From NCBI GenBank assembly GCA_964035795.1, contig CAXIVU010000302.1, positions 1 through 64,000 of the forward strand: DNA of 64,000 nt, read 5' to 3'. The DNA comes from Pterobdella sp. o SKG-2022 (Eukaryota; Annelida; Clitellata; Hirudinida; Piscicolidae). A model generated the notes under the pieces. It ran no database searches. It worked only from the letters and a program-made list of their open reading frames with translations, and was not told where the DNA came from. Made by a program: the position numbers and the translations under genes. Shown in pieces: positions 15,001 through 30,000 of this stretch (the first letter of the stretch is position 1; each line of letters opens with the position of its first letter).

Positions 15001-18000
15001 TTGTCATAATAACAGTTGTTGTTTGCGTTGATGTTGCAATCGTTGTCGAAACTGTTGTAGCTGTAGCCAATGAAGTTGTTGTTACAGTTATTGTAGTTGG
15101 CGTTGTTGTTTCTACAGTAGTAACTGTTGGCGTAGATTTAGACAACATTTCTGTCGTTGTTGTCATAATAACAGTTGTTGTTTGCGTTGATGTTGCAATC
15201 GTTGTCGAAACTGTTGTAGCTGTAGCCAATGAAGTTGTTGTTACAGTTATTGTAGTTGGCGTTGTTGTTTCTACAGTAGTAACTGTTGGCGTAGATTTAG
15301 ACAACATTTCTATCGTTGTTGTCATAATAACAGTTGTTGTTTGCGTTGATGTTGCAATCGTTGTCGAAACTGTTGTAGCTGTAGCCAATGAAGTTGTTGT
15401 TACAGTTATTGTAGTTGGCGTTGTTGTTTCTACAGTAGTAACTGTTGGCGTAGATTTAGACAACATTTCTGTCGTTGTTGTCATAATAAGAGTTGTTGTT
15501 TGCGTTGATGTTGCAATCGTTGTCGAAACTGTTGTAGCTGTAGCCAATGAAGTTGTTGTTACAGTTATTGTAGTTGGCGTTGTTGTTTCTACAGTAGTAA
15601 CTGTTGGCGTAGATTTAGACAACATTTCTATCGTTGTTGTCATAATAACAGTTGTTGTTTGCGTTGATGTTGCAATCGTTGTCGAAACTGTTGTAGCTGT
15701 AGCCAATGAAGTTGTTGTTACAGTTATTGTAGTTGGCGTTGTTGTTTCTACAGTAGTAACTGTTGGCGTAGATTTAGACAACATTTCTGTCGTTGTTGTC
15801 ATAATAACAGTTGTTGTTTGCGTTGATGTTGCAATCGTTGTCGAAACTGTTGTAGCTGTAGCCAATGAAGTTGTTGTTACAGTTATTGTAGTTGGCGTTG
15901 TTGTTTCTACAGTAGTAACTGTTGGCGTAGATTTAGACAACATTTCTGTCGTTGTTGTCATAATAACAGTTGTTGTTTGCGTTGATGTTGCAATCGTTGT
16001 CGAAACTGTTGTAGCTGTAGCCAATGAAGTTGTTGTTACAGTTATTGTAGTTGGCGTTGTTGTTTCTACAGTAGTAACTGTTGGCGTAGATTTAGACAAC
16101 ATTTCTGTCGTTGTTGTCATAATAACAGTTGTTGTTTGCGTTGATGTTGCAATCGTTGTCGAAACTGTTGTAGCTGTAGCCAATGAAGTTGTTGTTACAG
16201 TTATTGTAGTTGGCGTTGTTGTTTCTACAGTAGTAACTGTTGGCGTAGATTTAGACAACATTTCTGTCGTTGTTGTCATAATAACAGTTGTTGTTTGCGT
16301 TGATGTTGCAATCGTTGTCGAAACTGTTGTAGCTGTAGCCAATGAAGTTGTTGTTACAGTTATTGTAGTTGGCGTTGTTGTTTCTACAGTAGTAACTGTT
16401 GGCGTAGATTTAGACAACATTTCTGTCGTTGTTGTCATAATAACAGTTGTTGTTTGCGTTGATGTTGCAATCGTTGTCGAAACTGTTGTAGCTGTAGCCA
16501 ATGAAGTTGTTGTTACAGTTATTGTAGTTGGCGTTGTTGTTTCTACAGTAGTAACTGTTGGCGTAGATTTAGACAACATTTCTGTCGTTGTTGTCATAAT
16601 AACAGTTGTTGTTTGCGTTGATGTTGCAATCGTTGTCGAAACTGTTGTAGCTGTAGCCAATGAAGTTGTTGTTACAGTTATTGTAGTTGGCGTTGTTGTT
16701 TCTACAGTAGTAACTGTTGGCGTAGATTTAGACAACATTTCTGTCGTTGTTGTCATAATAACAGTTGTTGTTTGCGTTGATGTTGCAATCGTTGTCGAAA
16801 CTGTTGTAGCTGTAGCCAATGAAGTTGTTGTTACAGTTATTGTAGTTGGCGTTGTTGTTTCTACAGTAGTAACTGTTGGCGTAGATTTAGACAACATTTC
16901 TGTCGTTGTTGTCATAATAACAGTTGTTGTTTGCGTTGATGTTGCAATCGTTGTCGAAACTGTTGTAGCTGTAGCCAATGAAGTTGTTGTTACAGTTATT
17001 GTAGTTGGCGTTGTTGTTTCTACAGTAGTAACTGTTGGCGTAGATTTAGACAACATTTCTGTCGTTGTTGTCATAATAACAGTTGTTGTTTGCGTTGATG
17101 TTGCAATCGTTGTCGAAACTGTTGTAGCTGTAGCCAATGAAGTTGTTGTTACAGTTATTGTAGTTGGCGTTGTTGTTTCTACAGTAGTAACTGTTGGCGT
17201 AGATTTAGACAACATTTCTGTCGTTGTTGTCATAATAACAGTTGTTGTTTGCGTTGATGTTGCAATCGTTGTCGAAACTGTTGTAGCTGTAGCCAATGAA
17301 GTTGTTGTTACAGTTATTGTAGTTGGCGTTGTTGTTTCTACAGTAGTAACTGTTGGCGTAGATTTAGACAACATTTCTATCGTTGTTGTCATAATAACAG
17401 TTGTTGTTTGCGTTAATGTTGCAATCGTTGTCGAAACTGTTGTAGCTGTAGCCAATGAAGTTGTTGTTACAGTTATTGTAGTTGGCGTTGTTGTTTCTAC
17501 AGTAGTAACTGTTGGCGTAAATTTAGACAACATTTCTGTCGTTGTTGTCATAATAACAGTTGTTGTTTGCGTTGATGTTGCAATCGTTGTCGAAACTGTT
17601 GTAGCTGTAGCCAATGAAGTTGTTGTTACAGTTATTGTAGTTGGCGTTGTTGTTTCTACAGTAGTAACTGTTGGCGTAGATTTAGACAACATTTCTGTCG
17701 TTGTTGTCATAATAACAGTTGTTGTTTGCGTTGATGTTGCAATCGTTGTCGAAACTGTTGTAGCTGTAGCCAATGAAGTTGTTGTTACAGTTATTGTAGT
17801 TGGCGTTGTTGTTTCTACAGTAGTAACTGTTGGCGTAGATTTAGACAACATTTCTGTCGTTGTTGTCATAATAACAGTTGTTGTTTGCGTTGATGTTGCA
17901 ATCGTTGTCGAAACTGTTGTAGCTGTAGCCAATGAAGTTGTTGTTACAGTTATTGTAGTTGGCGTTGTTGTTTCTACAGTAGTAACTGTTGGCGTAGATT

Positions 18001-21000
18001 TAGACAACATTTCTGTCGTTGTTGTCATAATAACAGTTGTTGTTTGCGTTGATGTTGCAATCGTTGTCGAAACTGTTGTAGCTGTAGCCAATGAAGTTGT
18101 TGTTACAGTTATTGTAGTTGGCGTTGTTGTTTCTACAGTAGTAACTGTTGGCGTAGATTTAGACAACATTTCTGTCGTTGTTGTCATAATAACAGTTGTT
18201 GTTTGCGTTGATGTTGCAATCGTTGTCGAAACTGTTGTAGCTGTAACCAATGAAGTTGTTGTCACAGTTATTGTAGTTGGCGTTGTTGTTTCTACAGTAG
18301 TAACTGTTGGCGTAGATTTAGACAACATTTCTGTCGTTGTTGTCATAATAACAGTTGTTGTTTGCGTTGATGTTGCAATCGTTGTCGAAACTGTTGTAGC
18401 TGTAGCCAATGAAGTTGTTGTTACAGTTATTGTAGTTGGCGTTGTTGTTTCTACAGTAGTAACTGTTGGCGTAGATTTAGACAACATTTCTATCGTTGTT
18501 GTCATAATAACAGTTGTTGTTTGCGTTGATGTTGCAATCGTTGTCGAAACTGTTGTAGCTGTAGCCAATGAAGTTGTTGTTACAGTTATTGTAGTTGGCG
18601 TTGTTGTTTCTACAGTAGTAACTGTTGGCGTAGATTTAGACAACATTTCTATCGTTGTTGTCATAATAACAGTTGTTGTTTGCGTTGATGTTGCAATCGT
18701 TGTCGAAACTGTTGTAGCTGTAGCCAATGAAGTTGTTGTTACAGTTATTGTAGTTGGCGTTGTTGTTTCTACAGTAGTAACTGTTGGCGTAAATTTAGAC
18801 AACATTTCTGTCGTTGTTGTCATAATAACAGTTGTTGTTTGCGTTGATGTTGCAATCGTTGTCGAAACTGTTGTAGCTGTAGCCAATGAAGTTGTTGTTA
18901 CAGTTATTGTAGTTGGCGTTGTTGTTTCTACAGTAGTAACTGTTGGCGTAGATTTAGACAACATTTCTGTCGTTGTTGTCATAATAACAGTTGTTGTTTG
19001 CGTTGATGTTGCAATCGTTGTCGAAACTGTTGTAGCTGTAGCCAATGAAGTTGTTGTTACAGTTATTGTAGTTGGCGTTGTTGTTTCTACAGTAGTAACT
19101 GTTGGCGTAGATTTAGACAACATTTCTGTCGTTGTTGTCATAATAACAGTTGTTGTTTGCGTTGATGTTGCAATCGTTGTCGAAACTGTTGTAGCTGTAG
19201 CCAATGAAGTTGTTGTTACAGTTATTGTAGTTGGCGTTGTTGTTTCTACAGTAGTAACTGTTGGCGTAGATTTAGACAACATTTCTGTCGTTGTTGTCAT
19301 AATAACAGTTGTTGTTTGCGTTGATGTTGCAATCGTTGTCGAAACTGTTGTAGCTGTAGCCAATGAAGTTGTTGTTACAGTTATTGTAGTTGGCGTTGTT
19401 GTTTCTACAGTAGTAACTGTTGGCGTAGATTTAGACAACATTTCTGTCGTTGTTGTCATAATAACAGTTGTTGTTTGCGTTGATGTTGCAATCGTTGTCG
19501 AAACTGTTGTAGCTGTAGCCAATGAAGTTGTTGTTACAGTTATTGTAGTTGGCGTTGTTGTTTCTACAGTAGTAACTGTTGGCGTAGATTTAGACAAAAT
19601 TTCTATCGTTGTTGTCATAATAACAGTTGTTGTTTGCGTTGATGTTGCAATCGTTGTCGAAACTGTTGTAGCTGTAGCCAATGAAATTGTTGTTACAGAA
19701 ATTGTAGTTGGCGTTGTTGTTTCTACAGTAGTAACTGTTGGCGTAGATTTAGACAACATTTCTGTCGTTGTTGTCATAATAACAGTTGTTGTTTGCGTTG
19801 ATGTTGCAATCGTTGTCGAAACTGTTGTAGCTGTAGCCAATGAAGTTGTTGTTACAGTTATTGTAGTTGGCGTTGTTGTTTCTACAGTAGTAACTGTTGG
19901 CGTAGATTTAGACAACATTTCTGTCGTTGTTGTCATAATAACAGTTGTTGTTTGCGTTGATGTTGCAATCGTTGTCGAAACTGTTGTAGCTGTAGCCAAT
20001 GAAGTTGTTGTTACAGAAATTGTAGTTGGCGTTGTTGTTTCTACAGTAGTAACTGTTGGCGTAGATTTAGACAACATTTCTGTCGTTGTTGTCATAATAA
20101 CAGTTGTTGTTTGCGTTGATGTTGCAATCGTTGTCGAAACTGTTGTAGCTGTAGCCAATGAAGTTGTTGTTACAGAAATTGTAGTTGGCGTTGTTGTTTC
20201 TACAGTAGTAACTGTTGGCGTAGATTTAGACAACATTTCTGTCGTTGTTGTCATAATAACAGTTGTTGTTTGCGTTGATGTTGCAATCGTTGTCGAAACT
20301 GTTGTAGCTGTAGCCAATGAAGTTGTTGTTACAGTTATTGTAGTTGGCGTTGTTGTTTCTACAGTAGTAACTGTTGGCGTAGATTTAGACAACATTTCTG
20401 TCGTTGTTGTCATAATAACAGTTGTTGTTTGCGTTGATGTTGCAATCGTTGTCGAAACTGTTGTAGCTGTAGCCAATGAAGTTGTTGTTACAGAAATTGT
20501 AGTTGGCGTTGTTGTTTCTACAGTAGTAACTGTTGGCGTAGATTTAGACAACATTTCTGTCGTTGTTGTCATAATAACAGTTGTTGTTTGCGTTGATGTT
20601 GCAATCGTTGTCGAAACTGTTGTAGCTGTAGCCAATGAAGTTGTTGTTACAGTTATTGTAGTTGGCGTTGTTGTTTCTACAGTAGTAACTGTTGGCGTAG
20701 ATTTAGACAACATTTCTATCGTTGTTGTCATAATAACAGTTGTTGTTTGCGTTGATGTTGCAATCGTTGTCGAAACTGTTGTAGCTGTAGCCAATGAAGT
20801 TGTTGTTACAGTTATTGTAGTTGGCGTTGTTGTTTCTACAGTAGTAACTGTTGGCGTAGATTTAGACAACATTTCTGTCGTTGTTGTCATAATAACAGTT
20901 GTTGTTTGCGTTGATGTTGCAATCGTTGTCGAAACTGTTGTAGCTGTAGCCAATGAAGTTGTTGTTACAGTTATTGTAGTTGGCGTTGTTGTTTCTACAG

Positions 21001-24000
21001 TAGTAACTGTTGGCGTAGATTTAGACAACATTTCTGTCGTTGTTGTCATAATAACAGTTGTTGTTTGCGTTGATGTTGCAATCGTTGTCGAAACTGTTGT
21101 AGCTGTAGCCAATGAAGTTGTTGTTACAGTTATTGTAGTTGGCGTTGTTGTTTCTACAGTAGTAACTGTTGGCGTAGATTTAGACAACATTTCTGTCGTT
21201 GTTGTCATAATAACAGTTGTTGTTTGCGTTGATGTTGCAATCGTTGTCGAAACTGTTGTAGCTGTAGCCAATGAAGTTGTTGTTACAGTTATTGTAGTTG
21301 GCGTTGTTGTTTCTACAGTAGTAACTGTTGGCGTAGATTTAGACAACATTTCTGTCGTTGTTGTCATAATAACAGTTGTTGTTTGCGTTGATTTTGCAAT
21401 CGTTGTCGAAACTGTTGTAGCTGTAGCCAATGAAGTTGTTGTTACAGAAATTGTAGTTGGCGTTGTTGTTTCTACAGTAGTAATTGTTGGCGTAGATTTA
21501 GACAACATTTCTGTCGTTGTTGTCATAATAACAGTTGTTGTTTGCGTTGATGTTGCAATCGTTGTCGAAACTGTTGTTGCTGTAGCCAATGAAGTTGTTG
21601 TTACAGAAATTGTAGTTGGCGTTGTTGTTTCTACAGTAGTAACTGTTGGCGTAGATTTAGACAACATTTCTGTCGTTGTTGTCATAATAACAGTTGTTGT
21701 TTGCGTTGATGTTGCAATCGTTGTCGAAACTGTTGTTGCTGTAGCCAATGAAGTTGTTGTTACAGAAATTGTAGTTGGCGTTGTTGTTTCTACAGTAGTA
21801 ACTGTTGGCGTAGATTTAGACAACATTTCTGTCGTTGTTGTCATAATAACAGTTGTTGTTTGCGTTGATGTTGCAATCGTTGTCGAAACTGTTGTAGCTG
21901 TAGCCAATGAAGTTGTTGTTACAGTTATTGTAGTTGGCGTTGTTGTTTCTACAGTAGTAACTGTTGGCGTAGATTTAGACAACATTTCTGTCGTTGTTGT
22001 CATAATAACAGTTGTTGTTTGCGTTGATGTTGCAATCGTTGTCGAAACTGTTGTAGCTGTAGCCAATGAAGTTGTTGTTACAGAAATTGTAGTTGGCGTT
22101 GTTGTTTCTACAGTAGTAACTGTTGGCGTAGATTTAGACAACATTTCTGTCGTTGTTGTCATAATAACAGTTGTTGTTTGCGTTGATGTTGCAATCGTTG
22201 TCGAAACTGTTGTAGCTGTAGCCAATGAAGTTGTTGTTACAGTTATTGTAGTTGGCGTTGTTGTTTCTACAGTAGTAACTGTTGGCGTAAATTTAGACAA
22301 CATTTCTGTCGTTGTTGTCATAATAACAGTTGTTGTTTGCGTTGATGTTGCAATCGTTGTCGAAACTGTTGTAGCTGTAGCCAATGAAGTTGTTGTTACA
22401 GAAATTGTAGTTGGCGTTGTTGTTTCTACAGTAGTAACTGTTGGCGTAGATTTAGACAACATTTCTGTCGTTGTTGTCATAATAACAGTTGTTGTTTGCG
22501 TTGATGTTGCAATCGTTGTCGAAACTGTTGTTGCTGTAGCCAATGAAGTTGTTGTTACAGAAATTGTAGTTGGCGTTGTTGTTTCTACAGTAGTAACTGT
22601 TGGCGTAGATTTAGACAACATTTCTGTCGTTGTTGTCATAATAACAGTTGTTGTTTGCGTTGATGTTGCAATCGTTGTCGAAACTGTTGTAGCTGTAGCC
22701 AATGAAGTTGTTGTTACAGAAATTGTAGTTGGCGTTGTTGTTTCTACAGTAGTAACTGTTGGCGTAGATGTAGACAACATTTCTGTCGTTGTTGTCATAA
22801 TAACAGTTGTTGTTTGCGTTGATTTTGCAATCGTTGTCGAAACTGTTGTAGCTGTAGCCAATGAAGTTGTTGTTACAGTTATTGTAGTTGGCGTTGTTGT
22901 TTCTACAGTAGTAACTGTTGGCGTAGATTTAGACAACATTTCTGTCGTTGTTGTCATAATAACAGTTGTTGTTTGCGTTGATGTTGCAATCGTTGTCGAA
23001 ACTGTTGTAGCTGTAGCCAATGAAGTTGTTGTTACAGAAATTGTAGTTGGCGTTGTTGTTTCTACAGTAGTAACTGTTGGCGTAGATTTAGACAACATTT
23101 CTGTCGTTGTTGTCATAATAACAGTTGTTGTTTGCGTTGATGTTGCAATCGTTGTCGAAACTGTTGTAGCTGTAGCCAATGAAGTTGTTGTTACAGTTAT
23201 TGTAGTTGGCGTTGTTGTTTCTACAGTAGTAACTGTTGGCGTAGATGTAGACAACATTTCTGTCGTTGTTGTCATAATAACAGTTGTTGTTTGCGTTGAT
23301 TTTGCAATCGTTGTCGAAACTGTTGTAGCTGTAGCCAATGAAGTTGTTGTTACAGTTATTGTAGTTGGCGTTGTTGTTTCTACAGTAGTAACTGTTGGCG
23401 TAGATTTAGACAACATTTCTGTCGTTGTTGTCATAATAACAGTTGTTGTTTGCGTTGATGTTGCAATCGTTGTCGAAACTGTTGTAGCTGTAGCCAATGA
23501 AGTTGTTGTTACAGTTATTGTAGTTGGCGTTGTTGTTTCTACAGTAGTAACTGTTGGCGTAAATTTAGACAACATTTCTGTCGTTGTTGTCATAATAACA
23601 GTTGTTGTTTGCGTTGATGTTGCAATCGTTGTCGAAACTGTTGTAGCTGTAGCCAATGAAGTTGTTGTTACAGAAATTGTAGTTGGCGTTGTTGTTTCTA
23701 CAGTAGTAACTGTTGGCGTAGATTTAGACAACATTTCTGTCGTTGTTGTCATAATAACAGTTGTTGTTTGCGTTGATGTTGCAATCGTTGTCGAAACTGT
23801 TGTTGCTGTAGCCAATGAAGTTGTTGTTACAGAAATTGTAGTTGGCGTTGTTGTTTCTACAGTAGTAACTGTTGGCGTAGATTTAGACAACATTTCTGTC
23901 GTTGTTGTCATAATAACAGTTGTTGTTTGCGTTGATGTTGCAATCGTTGTCGAAACTGTTGTAGCTGTAGCCAATGAAGTTGTTGTTACAGAAATTGTAG

Positions 24001-27000
24001 TTGGCGTTGTTGTTTCTACAGTAGTAACTGTTGGCGTAGATGTAGACAACATTTCTGTCGTTGTTGTCATAATAACAGTTGTTGTTTGCGTTGATTTTGC
24101 AATCGTTGTCGAAACTGTTGTAGCTGTAGCCAATGAAGTTGTTGTTACAGTTATTGTAGTTGGCGTTGTTGTTTCTACAGTAGTAACTGTTGGCGTAGAT
24201 TTAGACAACATTTCTGTCGTTGTTGTCATAATAACAGTTGTTGTTTGCGTTGATGTTGCAATCGTTGTCGAAACTGTTGTAGCTGTAGCCAATGAAGTTG
24301 TTGTTACAGTTATTGTAGTTGGCGTTGTTGTTTCTACAGTAGTAACTGTTGGCGTAGATTTAGACAACATTTCTGTCGTTGTTGTCATAATAACAGTTGT
24401 TGTTTGCGTTGATGTTGCAATCGTTGTCGAAACTGTTGTAGCTGTAGCCAATGAAGTTGTTGTCACAGTTATTGTAGTTGGCGTTGTTGTTTCTACAGTA
24501 GTAACTGTTGGCGTAGATTTAGACAACATTTCTGTCGTTGTTGTCATAATAAGAGTTGTTGTTTGCGTTGATGTTGCAATCGTTGTCGAAACTGTTGTAG
24601 CTGTAGCCAATGAAGTTGTTGTTACAGAAATTGTAGTTGGCGTTGTTGTTTCTACAGTAGTAACTGTTGGCGTAGATTTAGACAACATTTCTGTCGTTGT
24701 TGTCATAATAACAGTTGTTGTTTGCGTTGATGTTGCAATCGTTGTCGAAACTGTTGTAGCTGTAGCCAATGAAGTTGTTGTTACAGTTATTGTAGTTGGC
24801 GTTGTTGTTTCTACAGTAGTAACTGTTGGCGTAGATTTAGACAACATTTCTGTCGTTGTTGTCATAATAACAGTTGTTGTTTGCGTTGATGTTGCAATCG
24901 TTGTCGAAACTGTTGTTGCTGTAGCCAATGAAGTTGTTGTTACAGAAATTGTAGTTGGCGTTGTTGTTTCTACAGTAGTAACTGTTGGCGTAGATTTAGA
25001 CAACATTTCTGTCGTTGTTGTCATAATAACAGTTGTTGTTTGCGTTGATGTTGCAATCGTTGTCGAAACTGTTGTAGCTGTAGCCAATGAAGTTGTTGTT
25101 ACAGTTATTGTAGTTGGCGTTGTTGTTTCTACAGTAGTAACTGTTGGCGTAGATTTAGACAACATTTCTGTCGTTGTTGTCATAATAACAGTTGTTGTTT
25201 GCGTTGATGTTGCAATCGTTGTCGAAACTGTTGTAGCTGTAGCCAATGAAGTTGTTGTTACAGAAATTGTAGTTGGCGTTGTTGTTTCTACAGTAGTAAC
25301 TGTTGGCGTAGATTTAGACAACATTTCTGTCGTTGTTGTCATAATAACAGTTGTTGTTTGCGTTGATGTTGCAATCGTTGTCGAAACTGTTGTAGCTGTA
25401 GCCAATGAAGTTGTTGTTACATTTATTGTAGTTGGCGTTGTTGTTTCTACAGTAGTAACTGTTGGCGTAGATTTAGACAACATTTCTGTCGTTGTTGTCA
25501 TAATAACAGTTGTTGTTTGCGTTGATGTTGCAATCGTTGTCGAAACTGTTGTTGCTGTAGCCAATGAAGTTGTTGTTACAGAAATTGTAGTTGGCGTTGT
25601 TGTTTCTACAGTAGTAACTGTTGGCGTAGATTTAGACAACATTTCTGTCGTTGTTGTCATAATAACAGTTGTTGTTTGCGTTGATGTTGCAATCGTTGTC
25701 GAAACTGTTGTTGCTGTAGCCAATGAAGTTGTTGTTACAGAAATTGTAGTTGGCGTTGTTGTTTCTACAGTAGTAACTGTTGGCGTAGATTTAGACAACA
25801 TTTCTGTCGTTGTTGTCATAATAACAGTTGTTGTTTGCGTTGATGTTGCAATCGTTGTCGAAACTGTTGTTGCTGTAGCCAATGAAGTTGTTGTTACAGA
25901 AATTGTAGTTGGCGTTGTTGTTTCTACAGTAGTAACTGTTGGCGTAGATTTAGACAACATTTCTGTCGTTGTTGTCATAATAACAGTTGTTGTTTGCGTT
26001 GATGTTGCAATCGTTGTCGAAACTGTTGTAGCTGTAGCCAATGAAGTTGTTGTTACAGTTATTGTAGTTGGCGTTGTTGTTTCTACAGTAGTAACTGTTG
26101 GCGTAGATTTAGACAACATTTCTGTCGTTGTTGTCATAATAACAGTTGTTGTTTGCGTTGATGTTGCAATCGTTGTCGAAACTGTTGTAGCTGTAGCCAA
26201 TGAAGTTGTTGTTACAGTTATTGTAGTTGGCGTTGTTGTTTCTACAGTAGTAACTGTTGGCGTAGATTTAGACAACATTTCTGTCGTTGTTGTCATAATA
26301 ACAGTTGTTGTTTGCGTTGATGTTGCAATCGTTGTCGAAACTGTTGTAGCTGTAGCCAATGAAGTTGTTGTTACAGTTATTGTAGTTGGCGTTGTTGTTT
26401 CTACAGTAGTAACTGTTGGCGTAGATTTAGACAACATTTCTGTCGTTGTTGTCATAATAACAGTTGTTGTTTGCGTTGATGTTGCAATCGTTGTCGAAAC
26501 TGTTGTAGCTGTAGCCAATGAAGTTGTTGTTACAGTTATTGTAGTTGGCGTTGTTGTTTCTACAGTAGTAACTGTTGGCGTAGATTTAGACAACATTTCT
26601 GTCGTTGTTGTCATAATAACAGTTGTTGTTTGCGTTGATGTTGCAATCGTTGTCGAAACTGTTGTAGCTGTAGCCAATGAAGTTGTTGTTACAGAAATTG
26701 TAGTTGGCGTTGTTGTTTCTACAGTAGTAACTGTTGGCGTAGATTTAGACAACATTTCTGTCGTTGTTGTCATAATAACAGTTGTTGTTTGCGTTGATGT
26801 TGCAATCGTTGTCGAAACTGTTGTAGCTGTAGCCAATGAAGTTGTTGTTACAGAAATTGTAGTTGGCGTTGTTGTTTCTACAGTAGTAACTGTTGGCGTA
26901 GATTTAGACAACATTTCTGTCGTTGTTGTCATAATAACAGTTGTTGTTTGCGTTGATGTTGCAATCGTTGTCGAAACTGTTGTAGCTGTAGCCAATGAAG

Positions 27001-30000
27001 CTGTTGTTACAATTATTGTAGTTGGCGTTGTTGTTTCTACAGTAGTAACTGTTGGCGTAGATTTAGACAACATTTCTGTCGTTGTTGTCATAATAACAGT
27101 TGTTGTTTGCGTTGATGTTGCAATCGTTGTCGAAACTGTTGTAGCCGTAGCCAATGAAGTTGTTGTTACAGTTATTGTAGTTGGCGTTGTTGTTTCTACA
27201 GTAGTAACTGTTGGCGTAGATGTAGACAACATTTCTGTCGTTGTTGTCATAATAACAGTTGTTGTTTGCGTTGAGTTTGCAATCGTTGTCGAAACTGTTG
27301 TAGCTGTAGCCAATGAAGTTGTTGTTACAGAAATTGTAGTTGGCGTTGTTGTTTCTACAGTAGTAACTGTTGGCGTAGATGTAGACAACATTTCTGTCGT
27401 TGTTGTCATAATAACAGTTGTTGTTTGCGTTGATGTTGCAATCGTTGTCGAAACTGTTGTAGCTGTAGCCAATGAAGTTGTTGTTACAGAAATTGTAGTT
27501 GGCGTTGTTGTTTCTACAGTAGTAACTGTTGGCGTAGATTTAGACAACATTTCTGTCGTTGTTGTCATAATAACAGTTGTTGTTTGCGTTGATGTTGCAA
27601 TCGTTGTCGAAACTGTTGTAGCTGTAGCCAATGAAGTTGTTGTTACAATTATTGTAGTTGGCGTTGTTGTTTCTACAGTAGTAACTGTTGGCGTAGATTT
27701 AGACAACATTTCTGTCGTTGTTGTCATAATAACAGTTGTTGTTTGCGTTGATGTTGCAATCGTTGTCGAAACTGTTGTAGCCGTAGCCAATGAAGTTGTT
27801 GTTACAGTTATTGTAGTTGGCGTTGTTGTTTCTACAGTAGTAACTGTTGGCGTAGATGTAGACAACATTTCTGTCGTTGTTGTCATAATAACAGTTGTTG
27901 TTTGCGTTGAGTTTGCAATCGTTGTCGAAACTGTTGTAGCTGTAGCCAATGAAGTTGTTGTTACAGAAATTGTAGTTGGCGTTGTTGTTTCTACAGTAGT
28001 AACTGTTGGCGTAGATGTAGACAACATTTCTGTCGTTGTTGTCATAATAACAGTTGTTGTTTGCGTTGATGTTGCAATCGTTGTCGAAACTGTTGTAGCT
28101 GTAGCCAATGAAGTTGTTGTTACAGTTATTGTAGTTGGCGTTGTTGTTTCTACAGTAGTAACTGTTGGCGTAGATTTAGACAACATTTCTGTCGTTGTTG
28201 TCATAATAACAGTTGTTGTTTGCGTTGATGTTGCAATCGTTGTCGAAACTGTTGTAGCTGTAGCCAATGAAGTTGTTGTTACAGTTATTGTAGTTGGCGT
28301 TGTTGTTTCTACAGTAGTAACTGTTGGCGTAGATTTAGACAACATTTCTGTCGTTGTTGTCATAATAACAGTTGTTGTTTGCGTTGATGTTGCAATCGTT
28401 GTCGAAACTGTTGTAGCTGTAGCCAATGAAGTTGTTGTTACAGAAATTGTAGTTGGCGTTGTTGTTTCTACAGTAGTAACTGTTGGCGTAGATTTAGACA
28501 ACATTTCTGTCGTTGTTGTCATAATAACAGTTGTTGTTTGCGTTGATGTTGCAATCGTTGTCGAAACTGTTGTAGCTGTAGCCAATGAAGTTGTTGTTAC
28601 AGTTATTGTAGTTGGCGTTGTTGTTTCTACAGTAGTAACTGTTGGCGTAGATTTAGACAACATTTCTATCGTTGTTGTCATAATAACAGTTGTTGTTTGC
28701 GTTGATGTTGCAATCGTTGTCGAAACTGTTGTAGCTGTAGCCAATGAAGTTGTTGTTACAGAAATTGTAGTTGGCGTTGTTGTTTCTACAGTAGTAACTG
28801 TTGGCGTAGATTTAGACAACATTTCTGTCGTTGTTGTCATAATAACAGTTGTTGTTTGCGTTGATGTTGCAATCGTTGTCGAAACTGTTGTAGCTGTAGC
28901 CAATGAAGTTGTTGTTACAGTTATTGTAGTTGGCGTTGTTGTTTCTACAGTAGTAACTGTTGGCGTAGATTTAGACAACATTTCTATCGTTGTTGTCATA
29001 ATAACAGTTGTTGTTTGCGTTGATGTTGCAATCGTTGTCGAAACTGTTGTAGCTGTAGCCAATGAAGTTGTTGTTACAGAAATTGTAGTTGGCGTTGTTG
29101 TTTCTACAGTAGTAACTGTTGGCGTAGATTTAGACAACATTTCTGTCGTTGTTGTCATAATAACAGTTGTTGTTTGCGTTGATGTTGCAATCGTTGTCGA
29201 AACTGTTGTAGCTGTAGCCAATGAAGTTGTTGTTACAGAAATTGTAGTTGGCGTTGTTGTTTCTACAGTAGTAACTGTTGGCGTAGATTTAGACAACATT
29301 TCTGTCGTTGTTGTCATAATAACAGTTGTTGTTTGCGTTGATGTTGCAATCGTTGTCGAAACTGTTGTAGCTGTAGCCAATGAAGTTGTTGTTACAATTA
29401 TTGTAGTTGGCGTTGTTGTTTCTACAGTAGTAACTGTTGGCGTAGATTTAGACAACATTTCTGTCGTTGTTGTCATAATAACAGTTGTTGTTTGCGTTGA
29501 TGTTGCAATCGTTGTCGAAACTGTTGTAGCCGTAGCCAATGAAGTTGTTGTTACAGTTATTGTAGTTGGCGTTGTTGTTTCTACAGTAGTAACTGTTGGC
29601 GTAGATGTAGACAACATTTCTGTCGTTGTTGTCATAATAACAGTTGTTGTTTGCGTTGATTTTGCAATCGTTGTCGAAACTGTTGTAGCTGTAGCCAATG
29701 AAGTTGTTGTTACAGAAATTGTAGTTGGCGTTGTTGTTTCTACAGTAGTAACTGTTGGCGTAGATGTAGACAACATTTCTGTCGTTGTTGTCATAAAAAC
29801 AGTTGTTGTTTGCGTTGATGTTGCAATCGTTGTCGAAACTGTTGTAGCTGTAGCCAATGAAGTTGTTGTTACAGTTATTGTAGTTGGCGTTGTTGTTTCT
29901 ACAGTAGTAACTGTTGGCGTAGATTTAGACAACATTTCTGTCGTTGTTGTCATAATAACAGTTGTTGTTTGCGTTGATGTTGCAATCGTTGTCGAAACTG

